This document shows positions 1 to 8,003 of a stretch of 61,248 nucleotides of DNA, piece after piece (the first letter of the stretch is position 1; each line of letters begins with the position of its first letter). Source of the DNA: Chloroflexota bacterium (GTDB lineage: Bacteria > Chloroflexota > Dehalococcoidia > Lucifugimonadales > Australimonadaceae); the NCBI GenBank assembly GCA_009838965.1, contig VXQP01000037.1:1-61248 (forward strand). Direction: 5' to 3'. Under the pieces are notes generated by a model. The model was not told the DNA's origin. It searched no databases and saw only the letters and a program-made list of their open reading frames with translations. Made by a program: the position numbers and the translations under genes.

Positions 1-155
1 GTCTCGCTGCGAACGACCATCGCCTCGTAGTCGCCGGCAATGGCGCAGAGCTCGTCCTCGCTGAGGCCCTTGCGGACGTCCACCTGGTGCCCGGCCGCCT
101 TCAGGCGGGCGATCCCGAGTTCGTCTATCGGGTCGGCTACAAGGACCCTGGCCAT
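1..155 (-). CDS. serA: D-3-phosphoglycerate dehydrogenase, N-terminal part (cut by window edge)
   Basis: Only the first 51 codons are inside the window. They read MARVLVADPIDELGIARL and continue to a VVRSET motif, the usual opening of D-2-hydroxyacid dehydrogenases of the SerA type, which oxidise 3-phosphoglycerate in the first step of serine synthesis. The ATG is at 153-155. The gene begins 16 bases after the stop of the class V aminotransferase upstream on the same strand, so the two probably form an operon for serine metabolism. The NAD-binding and ACT domains would lie outside the window, so the exact substrate cannot be confirmed here. Confidence 0.8.
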   Translation of the reverse strand, partial: MARVLVADPIDELGIARLKAAGHQVDVRKGLSEDELCAIAGDYEAMVVRSE

Positions 156-171
156 GCCAGCCTCCGCCGGG

Positions 172-1287
172 TCACGCCTGCCCCACCGCCGACGCCTGGC
201 GCCCGAGCTTCGGCAGAGCGTCCTTCAGCGCGCCGAACACGTCGTCGATGTCTTCCTGGTTCACGTAGCCCATGTGCCCGATGCGGAACACGCGCCCCGT
301 GAGCAGGCCGCGGCCCTCCGCCGCGATGATGTCGTACTCGTCGCGCAGCATCGCGAGCAGCGCCTCGTCGGTGATGCCCTCGGGCACCCACGCGGCGGTC
401 ACCGTGTTGGAGGCGAACCGTTCGTCCTTGGCAACGAGGCCGATGCCCATCGCCTTGAGGCCGTCGCGCGTGTACTGGGCTATCTCCTGGTGGAAGTCGT
501 AGACAGCCTGCATGTCGCCGCGGGCGAGCATCTGCTGCACGGCGTAGTCGAGGCCGAACAGGAGCGAGATGGCGGGCGTCCACGGCGTCTGTCCTGACTT
601 CAGCGACTTCTCTGCCTCGGCGAGGCTGAAGTAGAACTTCGGCATCTTCGACGTCTCGGCGGCCTGCCACGCGCGCTCGCTGAAGCTGATCATGGCGAGG
701 CCCGGCGGGCACATCCAGCCCTTCTGCGAACCGGCGACCACCACGTCGAGGCCCCACTCGTCCACCGGGAGCTTGATGGAACCGAGCGACGAGATGGCGT
801 CGACGAGGATCATCTTGTCGAACTCGCCCTTCACGATGCCCGCGATGGTCTCGAGGTCGTTCGTGATGCCGGTGGAGGTCTCGTTGTGCGTGATGAGCAC
901 CGTCGTCACGTCCGGGTCGTCCTTCAGCGCCTGCCGAATCTGCTCCGGGATGGCGACGTCGCCGTCCGGGAACTTGAGCTCGTTGACGCTCGCGCCGTAG
1001 GCCGAGGCGATCTTGAGGAAACGGTCGCCGAAGTTGCCGATGGTGACGCCGAGGACGCGCTCGCCGGGCGAGAGCGTGTTGACGACGGCGGCCTCCATCG
1101 CTCCGGTGCCGGAGGACGTGAGGACGTACAGGTCGTTCTCGGTCTGGAAGGCGCGCTTGAGATTGGCCGTCGTGCGGCGGAGCATGTCGGCGAACTCAAC
1201 GCCGCGGTGGTCGATCATCTCCTTGCTCATCGCCTCGTAGACGTCCGGCGGGACGGGCGTGGGGCCGGGCAGTCGCAGGTTGGCCAT
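172..1287 (-). CDS. Class V aminotransferase (alanine/serine-glyoxylate or phosphoserine type)
   Basis: A 371-residue PLP enzyme of the class V (fold type I) family that groups alanine-glyoxylate, serine-pyruvate and archaeal-type phosphoserine aminotransferases. The start is ATG at 1285-1287, preceded by a strong AAGAGGAGG ribosome site; upstream codons are repeat DNA and were excluded. The N-terminus LRLPGPTPVPPDV is typical, TSSGTGAME (58-66) is the phosphate-binding loop, and K189 in AGSQKGW is the expected PLP lysine. Serial position just ahead of serA suggests it transaminates 3-phosphohydroxypyruvate or a close analogue, supplying serine. Glyoxylate as amino acceptor is an alternative the sequence cannot exclude. 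Confidence 0.88.
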   Translation of the reverse strand: MANLRLPGPTPVPPDVYEAMSKEMIDHRGVEFADMLRRTTANLKRAFQTENDLYVLTSSGTGAMEAAVVNTLSPGERVLGVTIGNFGDRFLKIASAYGASVNELKFPDGDVAIPEQIRQALKDDPDVTTVLITHNETSTGITNDLETIAGIVKGEFDKMILVDAISSLGSIKLPVDEWGLDVVVAGSQKGWMCPPGLAMISFSERAWQAAETSKMPKFYFSLAEAEKSLKSGQTPWTPAISLLFGLDYAVQQMLARGDMQAVYDFHQEIAQYTRDGLKAMGIGLVAKDERFASNTVTAAWVPEGITDEALLAMLRDEYDIIAAEGRGLLTGRVFRIGHMGYVNQEDIDDVFGALKDALPKLGRQASAVGQA

Positions 1288-1531
1288 CGGTGCCTCCTCT
1301 TGGTGCGTCCTCTTCCGTCGTTCCTGCGGAGGCAGGAACCTCGTTCCTTGCGAACGGACAGCGTGGGCGCGGGGCTGCGTAGAGAGCGGCGGTCCGAACC
1401 CGAACCGCCACCTGCGATTATAGGCGTTCGCCCCTCGCTGCGACAAGCGTCTGTGCGCCGTTTCACAAACGCTGACTTACTCGTCATTCCCGCGAAGGCG
1501 GGAATCCAGCGTGCCCGCCAGGGCACCCGCC
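1288..1531. repeat. Intergenic region carrying two dispersed palindromic repeats
   Basis: No gene is seen here. Positions 1319-1343 hold a copy of a palindrome with arms GTTCCTGC/GCAGGAAC, and 1485-1509 hold a different palindrome with arms ATTCCCGC/GCGGGAAT around GAAG. Both recur in the window (2125, 12023, 12874 for the first; 39584 for the second). They resemble REP-type elements found in intergenic DNA of many bacteria. A degenerate half copy, cgttccttgcgaacg, lies at 1343-1357. Confidence 0.75.
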
Positions 1532-2047
1532 TTACCCCTCCAGCGTCCCCTCCGACTTGTACTCCTGGCCGAGCTTCACGTACTCGTCAGCGTTGAACTT
1601 CACGAGCTCGTAGTGCTTGTCGGTGAGCGGGCCGAGCACCTTCGCGGGTATCCCCGCGGCGATGGAGTTATCCGGCACGTTGCGCCCCTCCAGCAGCACT
1701 GCGCCCGCCGCGATGATGCACCACGAGCCCACGGACGACTTGTCATTGAGCGTGCAGTTGTTGCCAAGCAGGCAGTGGTCGCCGACCGTCTCCGCATGAC
1801 AGATGACCGCGTGTCCGAGCGTCACGTAATCGCCGATGGTGAGGTCGCCGTCGGCGTGGCAGATGGAGCCATCCTGGATGTTGGTGCCTTCGCCGATCGT
1901 CATGACGCCGCGGTCGGAGCGAAGCACGACGCCGGGCCAGATGGAAGCGTACGGGCCGATGCGGACGTCGCCGACGACGTAGGCGAACTCGCTGACGAAA
2001 GCGGTGGGGTGGACCTGCGGGCTCTTCCCGCCGAGGCTGCGCAGCAT
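1532..2047 (-). CDS. Gamma-class carbonic anhydrase-like hexapeptide-repeat protein
   Basis: A 171-residue left-handed beta-helix protein. Most of its length is hexapeptide repeats of the form [IV]G.[YG].., and the histidine-bearing segments ICHADG, LGHAVICHAE match the metal-binding triad region of the gamma carbonic anhydrase / PaaY / YrdA family. Such proteins trimerise, bind zinc or iron between subunits and in several cases hydrate CO2; many family members are uncharacterised. Start is ATG at 2045-2047. It stands alone on the minus strand, back to back with the acyl-CoA mutase operon. Enzymatic activity is inference; fold assignment is strong. Confidence 0.85.
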   Translation of the reverse strand: MLRSLGGKSPQVHPTAFVSEFAYVVGDVRIGPYASIWPGVVLRSDRGVMTIGEGTNIQDGSICHADGDLTIGDYVTLGHAVICHAETVGDHCLLGNNCTLNDKSSVGSWCIIAAGAVLLEGRNVPDNSIAAGIPAKVLGPLTDKHYELVKFNADEYVKLGQEYKSEGTLEG

Positions 2048-2124
2048 GGGAGCTCCTTCCGGCTACGCCCGCCCTCGGACAGGCGCGTGCGCCCATCATA
2101 CGCGACCACGGCACGACCCCCGTC

Positions 2125-2208
2125 GTTCCTGCGAAGGCAGGAACCTCGCAGCCCACCTCTCCCCCGGGGAGAGGTCGACGCGCTTGCGCGGCGGGTGAGG
2201 GGTGCGCT
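2125..2208. repeat. Composite dispersed repeat ahead of hcmA
   Basis: Contains a GTTCCTGC/GCAGGAAC palindrome at 2125-2144 followed by a second element with CTCTCCCCC/GGGGAGAG and a GCGCTTGCGC core that ends in GGGTGAGGGG. The second element recurs in inverted or variant form at about 12752-12837 and 42326-42388. The repeat directly abuts the promoter of the acyl-CoA mutase operon. Confidence 0.7.
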
Positions 2209-2222
2209 CCTGCACGCTATCG

Positions 2223-2228
2223 TATAAT
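2223..2228 (+). promoter_or_regulatory. -10 element of the hcmA operon
   Basis: A perfect TATAAT lies only 8 bases before the hcmA ATG at 2237. The predicted transcription start is therefore at or just before the start codon, and no ribosome site fits in between, which suggests a leaderless or almost leaderless mRNA. No convincing -35 box is seen; the upstream DNA is repeat sequence. Confidence 0.55.
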
Positions 2229-2236
2229 CCTCGCCC

Positions 2237-3943
2237 ATGACCCTCTACGACCGGAAAGCCACGAAGAAGGCGCAGGAAGCGGAACTCGCGTGGGAGCACG
2301 ACGAGTTGCGCAGGACGCTGGAGCGCGCGCCTGAGTCGCAGGAGCGCTTCCTCACCGTCTCAGGGCGTGAGATCGACCGCATCTACACCCCCGCCGACGC
2401 GCCCGACCTCGACTACGCAACCGACATCGGCTTCCCCGGCGCATACCCGTTCACGCGCGGCGTCTACCCCACGATGTACCGCGCCCGCCAGTGGACGCGC
2501 CGCCAGATAGCCGGCTTCGGCACGGCGAAGTCCACGAACGAGCGCTACAAGTACCTGCTCGCCCATGGGCAGACCGGCCTCTCCACCGACTTCGACCACC
2601 CCACCCTCACCGGCTACGACTCGCTGCACCCGCTCTCGGAGGGTGAGGTCGGCAGGCTCGGCGTCGCGATAGATACCGCGCGCGACATGTCCGACCTGTT
2701 CGACGGCATCCCCATCGACAAGGTGAGCATCTCCCTCACCATCAACCACCCCGCCATCGTGCTGCTGTCGTTCCTGCTGGCGCACGCCGAGAAGGTCGGC
2801 GTGCCATGGGAGACGCTCCGCGGCACCGTGCAGAACGACTCGCTCAAGGAGTTCCACGGGCAGAAGACGTTCGCCCTGCCGCCGCGCGGCGCGTACCGCA
2901 TGACGATGGACGTGGTCGAGTTCTGCACTCACAACGTGCCGAACTGGAACACGATCTCCATCTCCGGCTACCACACCCGCGAGGCAGGCTCGACGGCGGG
3001 CCAGGAGGTCGGCTTCACGCTCGCGCAGGGCATGGCCTACGTCGAGGGCGGGCTGCAGCGCGGCCTTTCGCCCGACGAGTTCGGCCCGCGCCTCTCCTAT
3101 TTCTTCGGCGTCCACATGGACTTCTTCGAGGAGGTCGCGAAGCTCCGCGCGGCGCGGCGGCTTTGGGCGCGCATCATGAAGGAGCGCTACGGCGCGACCG
3201 ACCCGCGCGCGATGCTCTGCCGCTTCCACTCCCAGACGCTCGGCTCGACGCTCATACGCGAGGGCGCGCTCAACAACCTGATACGCGGCACGACGCAAGC
3301 GATGGCCGCCGTCCTCGGCGGCACGCAGTCGCTCCACGTCAGCGGCTACGACGAGGCGCACGACATCCCCTCTGAGGACGCGATGCGGATGTCGCTCAAC
3401 ACGCAGCGCATCATCGGCAACGAGACCGGCGTCGCGAACACCATCGACCCGCTCGGCGGCTCGTTCTTCATCGAGAAGCTCACGAACGAGATCGAGGAGG
3501 AGGCGCTCGCCTACATCCGCACGATCGAGGACATGGGCGGCGGCGAAGGCGTGCTCGCCGGCATGTTCGCCGCCATCGAGAACGGCTACATCGAGCGCGA
3601 GATCTCCGAGGCCGCGTTCGACTACCAGGAGCGCATCGAGGAGCACGCCTACAAGGTGCTCGGCCTCAACGAGCACGAGGAGGACTCCGTCCCCCCGCCC
3701 GAGCTCTACGAGCACGACGACGACGAGGAGGAGCGCCAGATAGAGCGGCTCGAAGCCGTCATCCACGAGCGCGACTCCGCCCGCACCGAAGCGGCGCTCG
3801 AGGCGCTGCGACAGGCCGCGCGCGGCACGGAGAACACGATGCCCTTCATCCTCGACGCCTCCCGCGCCGACGCCACCGAGGGCGAGATCATGGGTGCCCT
3901 CCGTGACGTCTTCGGCGACCACGAAGACCCGGGCATCTTCTAG
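2237..3943 (+). CDS. hcmA: 2-hydroxyisobutyryl-CoA mutase, large (catalytic) subunit
   Basis: A 568-residue acyl-CoA mutase TIM barrel without its own B12 domain, the size of stand-alone large subunits. It would usually be labelled methylmalonyl-CoA mutase, but the substrate-pocket residues differ. The methylmalonyl enzyme of Propionibacterium has Tyr89, Ala116 and Arg207; here the aligned residues are Ile91 (RRQIAGF), Asp118 (GLSTDFD) and Gln209 (EFHGQKT). Ile and Asp at these places are the known hallmarks of 2-hydroxyisobutyryl-CoA mutase, and Gln instead of Arg rules out a carboxylate substrate. The enzyme interconverts 2-hydroxyisobutyryl-CoA and 3-hydroxybutyryl-CoA with adenosylcobalamin. 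The B12-binding subunit follows after two bases. Function is strongly supported by residues but not tested. Confidence 0.88.
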   Translation: MTLYDRKATKKAQEAELAWEHDELRRTLERAPESQERFLTVSGREIDRIYTPADAPDLDYATDIGFPGAYPFTRGVYPTMYRARQWTRRQIAGFGTAKSTNERYKYLLAHGQTGLSTDFDHPTLTGYDSLHPLSEGEVGRLGVAIDTARDMSDLFDGIPIDKVSISLTINHPAIVLLSFLLAHAEKVGVPWETLRGTVQNDSLKEFHGQKTFALPPRGAYRMTMDVVEFCTHNVPNWNTISISGYHTREAGSTAGQEVGFTLAQGMAYVEGGLQRGLSPDEFGPRLSYFFGVHMDFFEEVAKLRAARRLWARIMKERYGATDPRAMLCRFHSQTLGSTLIREGALNNLIRGTTQAMAAVLGGTQSLHVSGYDEAHDIPSEDAMRMSLNTQRIIGNETGVANTIDPLGGSFFIEKLTNEIEEEALAYIRTIEDMGGGEGVLAGMFAAIENGYIEREISEAAFDYQERIEEHAYKVLGLNEHEEDSVPPPELYEHDDDEEERQIERLEAVIHERDSARTEAALEALRQAARGTENTMPFILDASRADATEGEIMGALRDVFGDHEDPGIF

Positions 3944-3945
3944 CC

Positions 3946-4359
3946 ATGACGACCTCCAAACCCACGAAAGTCATCCTCGCGAAACTCGGCTTGGACGGCC
4001 ACGACCGCGGCATCAAGGTCATCGCCAAGGCGCTGGAGAAGGCGGGCATGGACGTGGTCTACATGGGCATGCGCGTCACGCCCGAGCAGGTCGTCGACCG
4101 CGCGCAGCAGGAGGACGCCGACGTCATCGGCATATCGCTCCTCTCCGGCGCGCACAAGCCGCTCATGACGCGGCTCATGAAGGTGGTCGACGAGCGCGAG
4201 ATGCGCGGCGAGACGCTCATCCTCCTCGGCGGCACCGTCCCCGACGGCGACCGCGAGGCCCTCGAGGAGATCGGCATCGACGGCGTCTTCCCCGTAGGCT
4301 CCAGCCTGCGCGACATCGAGGCGTTCATCAAGGAGCGCCTCGCCGACGGAGCGGAGTAG
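3946..4359 (+). CDS. hcmB: 2-hydroxyisobutyryl-CoA mutase, small B12-binding subunit
   Basis: A 137-residue cobalamin-binding domain. The DGHDRG motif at 17-22 supplies His19, the lower axial cobalt ligand in base-off/His-on B12 enzymes, and SLLSGAH and GGTVPDGD match the loops that cradle the nucleotide tail. Length equals that of separate small subunits of acyl-CoA mutases. It begins two bases after hcmA and is followed two bases later by the CoA ligase, so translation of the three is probably coupled. On its own the domain does not reveal substrate; that comes from hcmA. Confidence 0.9.
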   Translation: MTTSKPTKVILAKLGLDGHDRGIKVIAKALEKAGMDVVYMGMRVTPEQVVDRAQQEDADVIGISLLSGAHKPLMTRLMKVVDEREMRGETLILLGGTVPDGDREALEEIGIDGVFPVGSSLRDIEAFIKERLADGAE

Positions 4360-4361
4360 TC

Positions 4362-5759
4362 ATGACGCTCGAGTGGCCCCCGGTCTACGACCCCTCCTAC
4401 GTGCCGCCGCCGGACCAGGAGTACTGGGACCCCGCGCTCGAGACGATGCCGGTCGAGGAGCGCGAAACGCTCATCGTGGCGAAACTCCAGCTGCAGGCTG
4501 CGTGGGCGTACGAGCGCTCGCCGTTCTACAAGAAGCGCTGGGCCGAGGCCGGGTTCCACCCCGACCAGTTGAAGACGCTGGACGACGTGCAGCGCATCCC
4601 CATCATCACGAAGGAAGACCTGCGCCAGGACCTGCTCGACAACCCGCCGTTCGGCAGCAACATCTGCGACGATTGGCAGAACATCCTGCGCATCCACGGC
4701 TCCTCCGGCACCACCGGCATCCCTACCGTGATCGCCATCAGCAGGGGCGACTGGGAGCGCATCGGCGAGGCGCACGCCCGCGTCGAGTGGGGCGCGGGGG
4801 TGCGGCCCAGCGACACGGTGTTCATGGCCGCGCCGTTCAGCCTCTACATGGGCGCGTGGGGCATGCTCGTCGGCGCGGAGCGGATGGGCGCGAAGTGCTT
4901 CCCGTTCGGCGCCGGCGCGCCGGGACAGACGCGTATGGCCGTGCGCTGGTGCCTCGCCGCGAAACCGTCCGTCTTCTACGGCACGCCGTCGTTCTGCCTC
5001 TACCTCGCCGAGACCGCCCGCGAGGAGGGCGTCGACCCGAAGGAGTTCGGCTTCCGCACGCTCTTCTTCTCCGGCGAGCCGGGCGCCTCCATCCCCGCGA
5101 CGCGCAGGACACTGGAGCAGGCATACGGCAACCCGGTCATCGTCGACAGCGGCTCGACCGGTGAGATGTCGCCGTGGATGAGCAACGGCGGCTGCCGCTG
5201 GGCCAGCGGGATGCACCTCTGGCAGGACATGGTCTTTACCCAACTCATCGACCCAACCTCCCTCGAAGTCACGCCGTACGGCGGCGAGGGCGTGCCCGTG
5301 TACACCCACCTGGAGCGCACCTCCCAGCCCCTGATCCGCTTCTGGTCCGGCGACCTCGCCAGTTGGACGGACGAGCCGTGCGCGTGCGGCCGCACCTACC
5401 CCTCCATGCCGCGCGGCATCTACGGCCGCGTCGACGACATGGTGGTCGTGCGCGGCGAGAACGTGTACCCGAGCGCGGTCGAGAACGTCGTGCGCGCCAT
5501 CCCCGGCCTCACCGGCGAGTTCCGCATGGTCGTCTCCCGCGAGCGGCAGATGGACGAGCTGACCGTCCTCGCCGAGTACACGCCGGAGGCCGCTGCCGCC
5601 GAGGCCGGCATCGACGCCGTCAAGCGCCAGCTCCAGTCCGACCTCGGCGCGACGCTCGGCATCCGCTCGAACGTCGAACTCAAGGCCCCCGGCCAACTGG
5701 AGCGCACCCAGTTCAAGGCCCGCCGCGTCATCGACGAGCGTGACCTTTACAAGGAGTAG
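4362..5759 (+). CDS. PaaK-like acyl-CoA ligase, probable 2-hydroxyisobutyrate-CoA ligase
   Basis: A 465-residue AMP-forming ligase of the phenylacetate-CoA ligase group. The ATP-binding P-loop HGSSGTTGIPT lies at 112-122, a STGEMS motif follows in the middle, and the C-terminal domain begins around GRVDDMVVVRGENVYP. The start ATG at 4362 was chosen because it lies two bases after hcmB and gives the family's usual N-terminus. In known 2-hydroxyisobutyrate degraders the mutase genes sit beside a ligase of this class that makes 2-hydroxyisobutyryl-CoA, so the same job is inferred. Phenylacetate or another short acid remains possible from sequence alone. Confidence 0.8.
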   Translation: MTLEWPPVYDPSYVPPPDQEYWDPALETMPVEERETLIVAKLQLQAAWAYERSPFYKKRWAEAGFHPDQLKTLDDVQRIPIITKEDLRQDLLDNPPFGSNICDDWQNILRIHGSSGTTGIPTVIAISRGDWERIGEAHARVEWGAGVRPSDTVFMAAPFSLYMGAWGMLVGAERMGAKCFPFGAGAPGQTRMAVRWCLAAKPSVFYGTPSFCLYLAETAREEGVDPKEFGFRTLFFSGEPGASIPATRRTLEQAYGNPVIVDSGSTGEMSPWMSNGGCRWASGMHLWQDMVFTQLIDPTSLEVTPYGGEGVPVYTHLERTSQPLIRFWSGDLASWTDEPCACGRTYPSMPRGIYGRVDDMVVVRGENVYPSAVENVVRAIPGLTGEFRMVVSRERQMDELTVLAEYTPEAAAAEAGIDAVKRQLQSDLGATLGIRSNVELKAPGQLERTQFKARRVIDERDLYKE

Positions 5760-5823
5760 CGCTCTGCTTGGTAGGGGAATTGCATCGAGTCTGACTCTGG
5801 TGCCTCTCAGGAGGAAGACCCCC

Positions 5824-6891
5824 TTGCGGTACCTACTGCCCCTGCTTCTGCTGCTGACGGCCTGCTCGTCTGCGCCCTCGGCCACACCGACGCTCGCGTT
5901 ACCCGCGGCGACACCCACGCTCGCGTTACCGACGGCGACGCCCACGCTCGCGCCGCTGCCCTCGTGCGACCCCGACATCCCCTACGACGTGTTGACCGAG
6001 CAGACGTTCACCTACAAGGAGCATGGAGAAGTCGCCACCACGACCGAAACGAGATTCGCCGGCGGGGGTGATCACCACACCGTCTGGTATGACGAAGAAG
6101 GCAACGTTACGTACCAGGAGCTCTGGAAGGACGGCGTGGAGTGGTCTAAGTTCGACGACCAGGACTGGGGTGAGGTCACCGGTGGCATAGGCGATCGAGC
6201 GGGGAACCAATGCGGCCCCGTCCCGCATGAGAGCGGCTACTTCGCCAAAGGCCAGTGGCTCTACCGGTACATGGGCGACACGATACTGGACGGCGAGACG
6301 GTCAGGCGCCTGGAAAGCGTCCAGCCGTTCGAGGAGGCCGGTCAGAAGATACAACTGTGGGTCAACCTGCAGGGCTACATCGTGCGCTCCGAGGCAGAGA
6401 TTGACCAGTTCGGTGCAGTAGGCAGTGCTGTCTCGACCACCACTGGCTTCGGCGAGCCCAACGACCTGCCTGACCCGGCTATCGAGCGCTTCACGCCTAC
6501 GTCCGGCATGTGGGGCACCAGAAGGGTTGAGGTGACGCCGAGAGGCCCCGATCCCACTCCCACCGCCACTCCCGTGCCGACCCCCGCCACAGGCCCATGC
6601 GACTGCGATGGGGATATCCCGGTCGATGCTATCTACGAGACAGTTGGGGAGCGGTACGCTGAGCAGGTGTTCCGGTCTATCGATACCTTGGAGTTGACTT
6701 TGGTCTCAGCCGAGTGGGGTATCGACAAGGGCGAGTACGAGATGATCGTGCGCATCTGCGAATTAGATGATGGAAGGCGCCATGGGATCAGGTGGACAAC
6801 GACAGGCACCTGGGACGCGGATTGCAGTGTCTACCCGGGAGGCGGTCAAGGCGAGGGGGATGACAGCATCTGTGGCGAAGGTGAAGGGTAA
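5824..6891 (+). CDS. Putative lipoprotein with Pro/Thr-rich repeat linker
   Basis: A predicted 355-residue exported lipoprotein of unknown function. The TTG at 5824 is preferred because AGGAGG lies at 5809-5814 and the product then begins MRYLLPLLLLLTACSS, a clean signal peptide with a lipobox (LTAC). Next comes a linker of repeats TPTLALPAA/TPTLALPTA/TPTLAPLP encoded by 27-base direct repeats, then a domain of about 200 residues rich in W, Y and D, a second Pro-Thr linker, and a small C-terminal domain with paired cysteines (CDCDGD). An upstream ATG would overlap the ligase and break the signal peptide. No catalytic motif was recognised. Confidence 0.75.
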   Translation: MRYLLPLLLLLTACSSAPSATPTLALPAATPTLALPTATPTLAPLPSCDPDIPYDVLTEQTFTYKEHGEVATTTETRFAGGGDHHTVWYDEEGNVTYQELWKDGVEWSKFDDQDWGEVTGGIGDRAGNQCGPVPHESGYFAKGQWLYRYMGDTILDGETVRRLESVQPFEEAGQKIQLWVNLQGYIVRSEAEIDQFGAVGSAVSTTTGFGEPNDLPDPAIERFTPTSGMWGTRRVEVTPRGPDPTPTATPVPTPATGPCDCDGDIPVDAIYETVGERYAEQVFRSIDTLELTLVSAEWGIDKGEYEMIVRICELDDGRRHGIRWTTTGTWDADCSVYPGGGQGEGDDSICGEGEG

Positions 6892-7001
6892 GATTCTCAT
6901 CCGCCCCCGCCCCCTTTCCGAGCTCAACATGACGCGCAGCGGCAAGCCGTGCAGGACAGGAGCGCCGCACAGTATCCTTGAGAGCCCAAGGAGAACAACT
7001 G

Positions 7002-8003
7002 ATGGCTGACGGCAGGATACTTTCGGGGATGCGCCCGTCCGGCAGGCTGCACCTCGGCAACTACTTCGGGGCGCTGGAGAACTGGGTGCGCCTCCAGGAC
7101 CAGTACGAGTGCTTCTACATGGTGGCGGACGTCCACGCCCTCACCACGCTCTCAGGCGGGGACGAGGTGGGCACCATCACCAACGACACGCAGGAGATGG
7201 TGCTCGACTGGCTCGCCGCCGGGCTGGACCCGGAGCGCGCCGTCATCTTCGTGCAGTCGCACGTGCCGGAGCACCTCGTGCTCCACGGGCTGCTGAGCAT
7301 GTGCACGCCGCTCGGCTGGCTGCTGCGCGTCCCGACGTTCAAGGAGCGCCTGCGCCAGATGGGCGAGGACGAGGAGCACGTGCCGTTCGGGCTCGTGGGC
7401 TATCCGGTGCTGCAGACGGCGGACATCATCATCTACAAGGCGGACAAGGTGCCGGTGGGGATAGACCAGGCGTCGCACATCGAGATCTCCCGGGAGATCT
7501 CGCGCCGCTTCAACCGGCTCTACGGCGAGACGTTCCCGGAGCCGCAGGCCCTGCTCACCGACCTGCCGATGATCGTCGGCACCGACGGTTCGAACAAGAT
7601 GAGCAAGAGCCTGGACAACCACATCGAGCTCGCGGCGGCGGACGAGGAGACGACACAGCGCACGATGACGATGGTCACCGACCCGCAGCGAGCGCGCCGC
7701 TCGGACCCCGGCAGGCCGGAGGTCTGCAACGTGTTCGCCCTGCAGAAGGTCTTCAACCCCGACAAGACGGACGAGATACACCGGCTCTGCACGACGGCGG
7801 GCATCGGCTGCGTGGACGACAAGCGCGACCTCGCGGAGGGCATCAACCGCTACCTGCGCGAGTTCCGCGAGCGTCGCCGCGAGCTGTCCGAGCACCCGGA
7901 GCGGGTGCGGGAGATACTGCACGAGGGGGCGAAGCGCGCGCAGGCGGTCGCGAACGCGACGGTGGAGGAAGTCTACGTCCGCATGGGGCTGCGACAGGCA
8001 TGA
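7002..8003 (+). CDS. trpS: Tryptophanyl-tRNA synthetase
   Basis: A 333-residue class I aminoacyl-tRNA synthetase that charges tRNA-Trp. The HIGH-equivalent signature PSGRLHLGNY sits at 12-21 and the KMSKS loop (NKMSKSLDN) near 198-206, with the family's typical compact length. ATG at 7002 is preceded by AAGGAG at 6988-6993; the upstream in-frame codons are not conserved sequence. The stop overlaps the start of the next gene in an ATGA, so the two are probably co-translated. Confidence 0.96.
   Translation: MADGRILSGMRPSGRLHLGNYFGALENWVRLQDQYECFYMVADVHALTTLSGGDEVGTITNDTQEMVLDWLAAGLDPERAVIFVQSHVPEHLVLHGLLSMCTPLGWLLRVPTFKERLRQMGEDEEHVPFGLVGYPVLQTADIIIYKADKVPVGIDQASHIEISREISRRFNRLYGETFPEPQALLTDLPMIVGTDGSNKMSKSLDNHIELAAADEETTQRTMTMVTDPQRARRSDPGRPEVCNVFALQKVFNPDKTDEIHRLCTTAGIGCVDDKRDLAEGINRYLREFRERRRELSEHPERVREILHEGAKRAQAVANATVEEVYVRMGLRQA

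Noticed and set aside
2237-4359. Methylmalonyl-CoA mutase
   Set aside because: Tyr89 and Arg207 of that enzyme are replaced by Ile and Gln, and Asp118 is present as in 2-hydroxyisobutyryl-CoA mutase.
5740-5823. Earlier start for the lipoprotein inside the ligase gene
   Set aside because: The longer N-terminus would bury the signal peptide; AGGAGG and TTG at 5824 give a clean lipobox protein.
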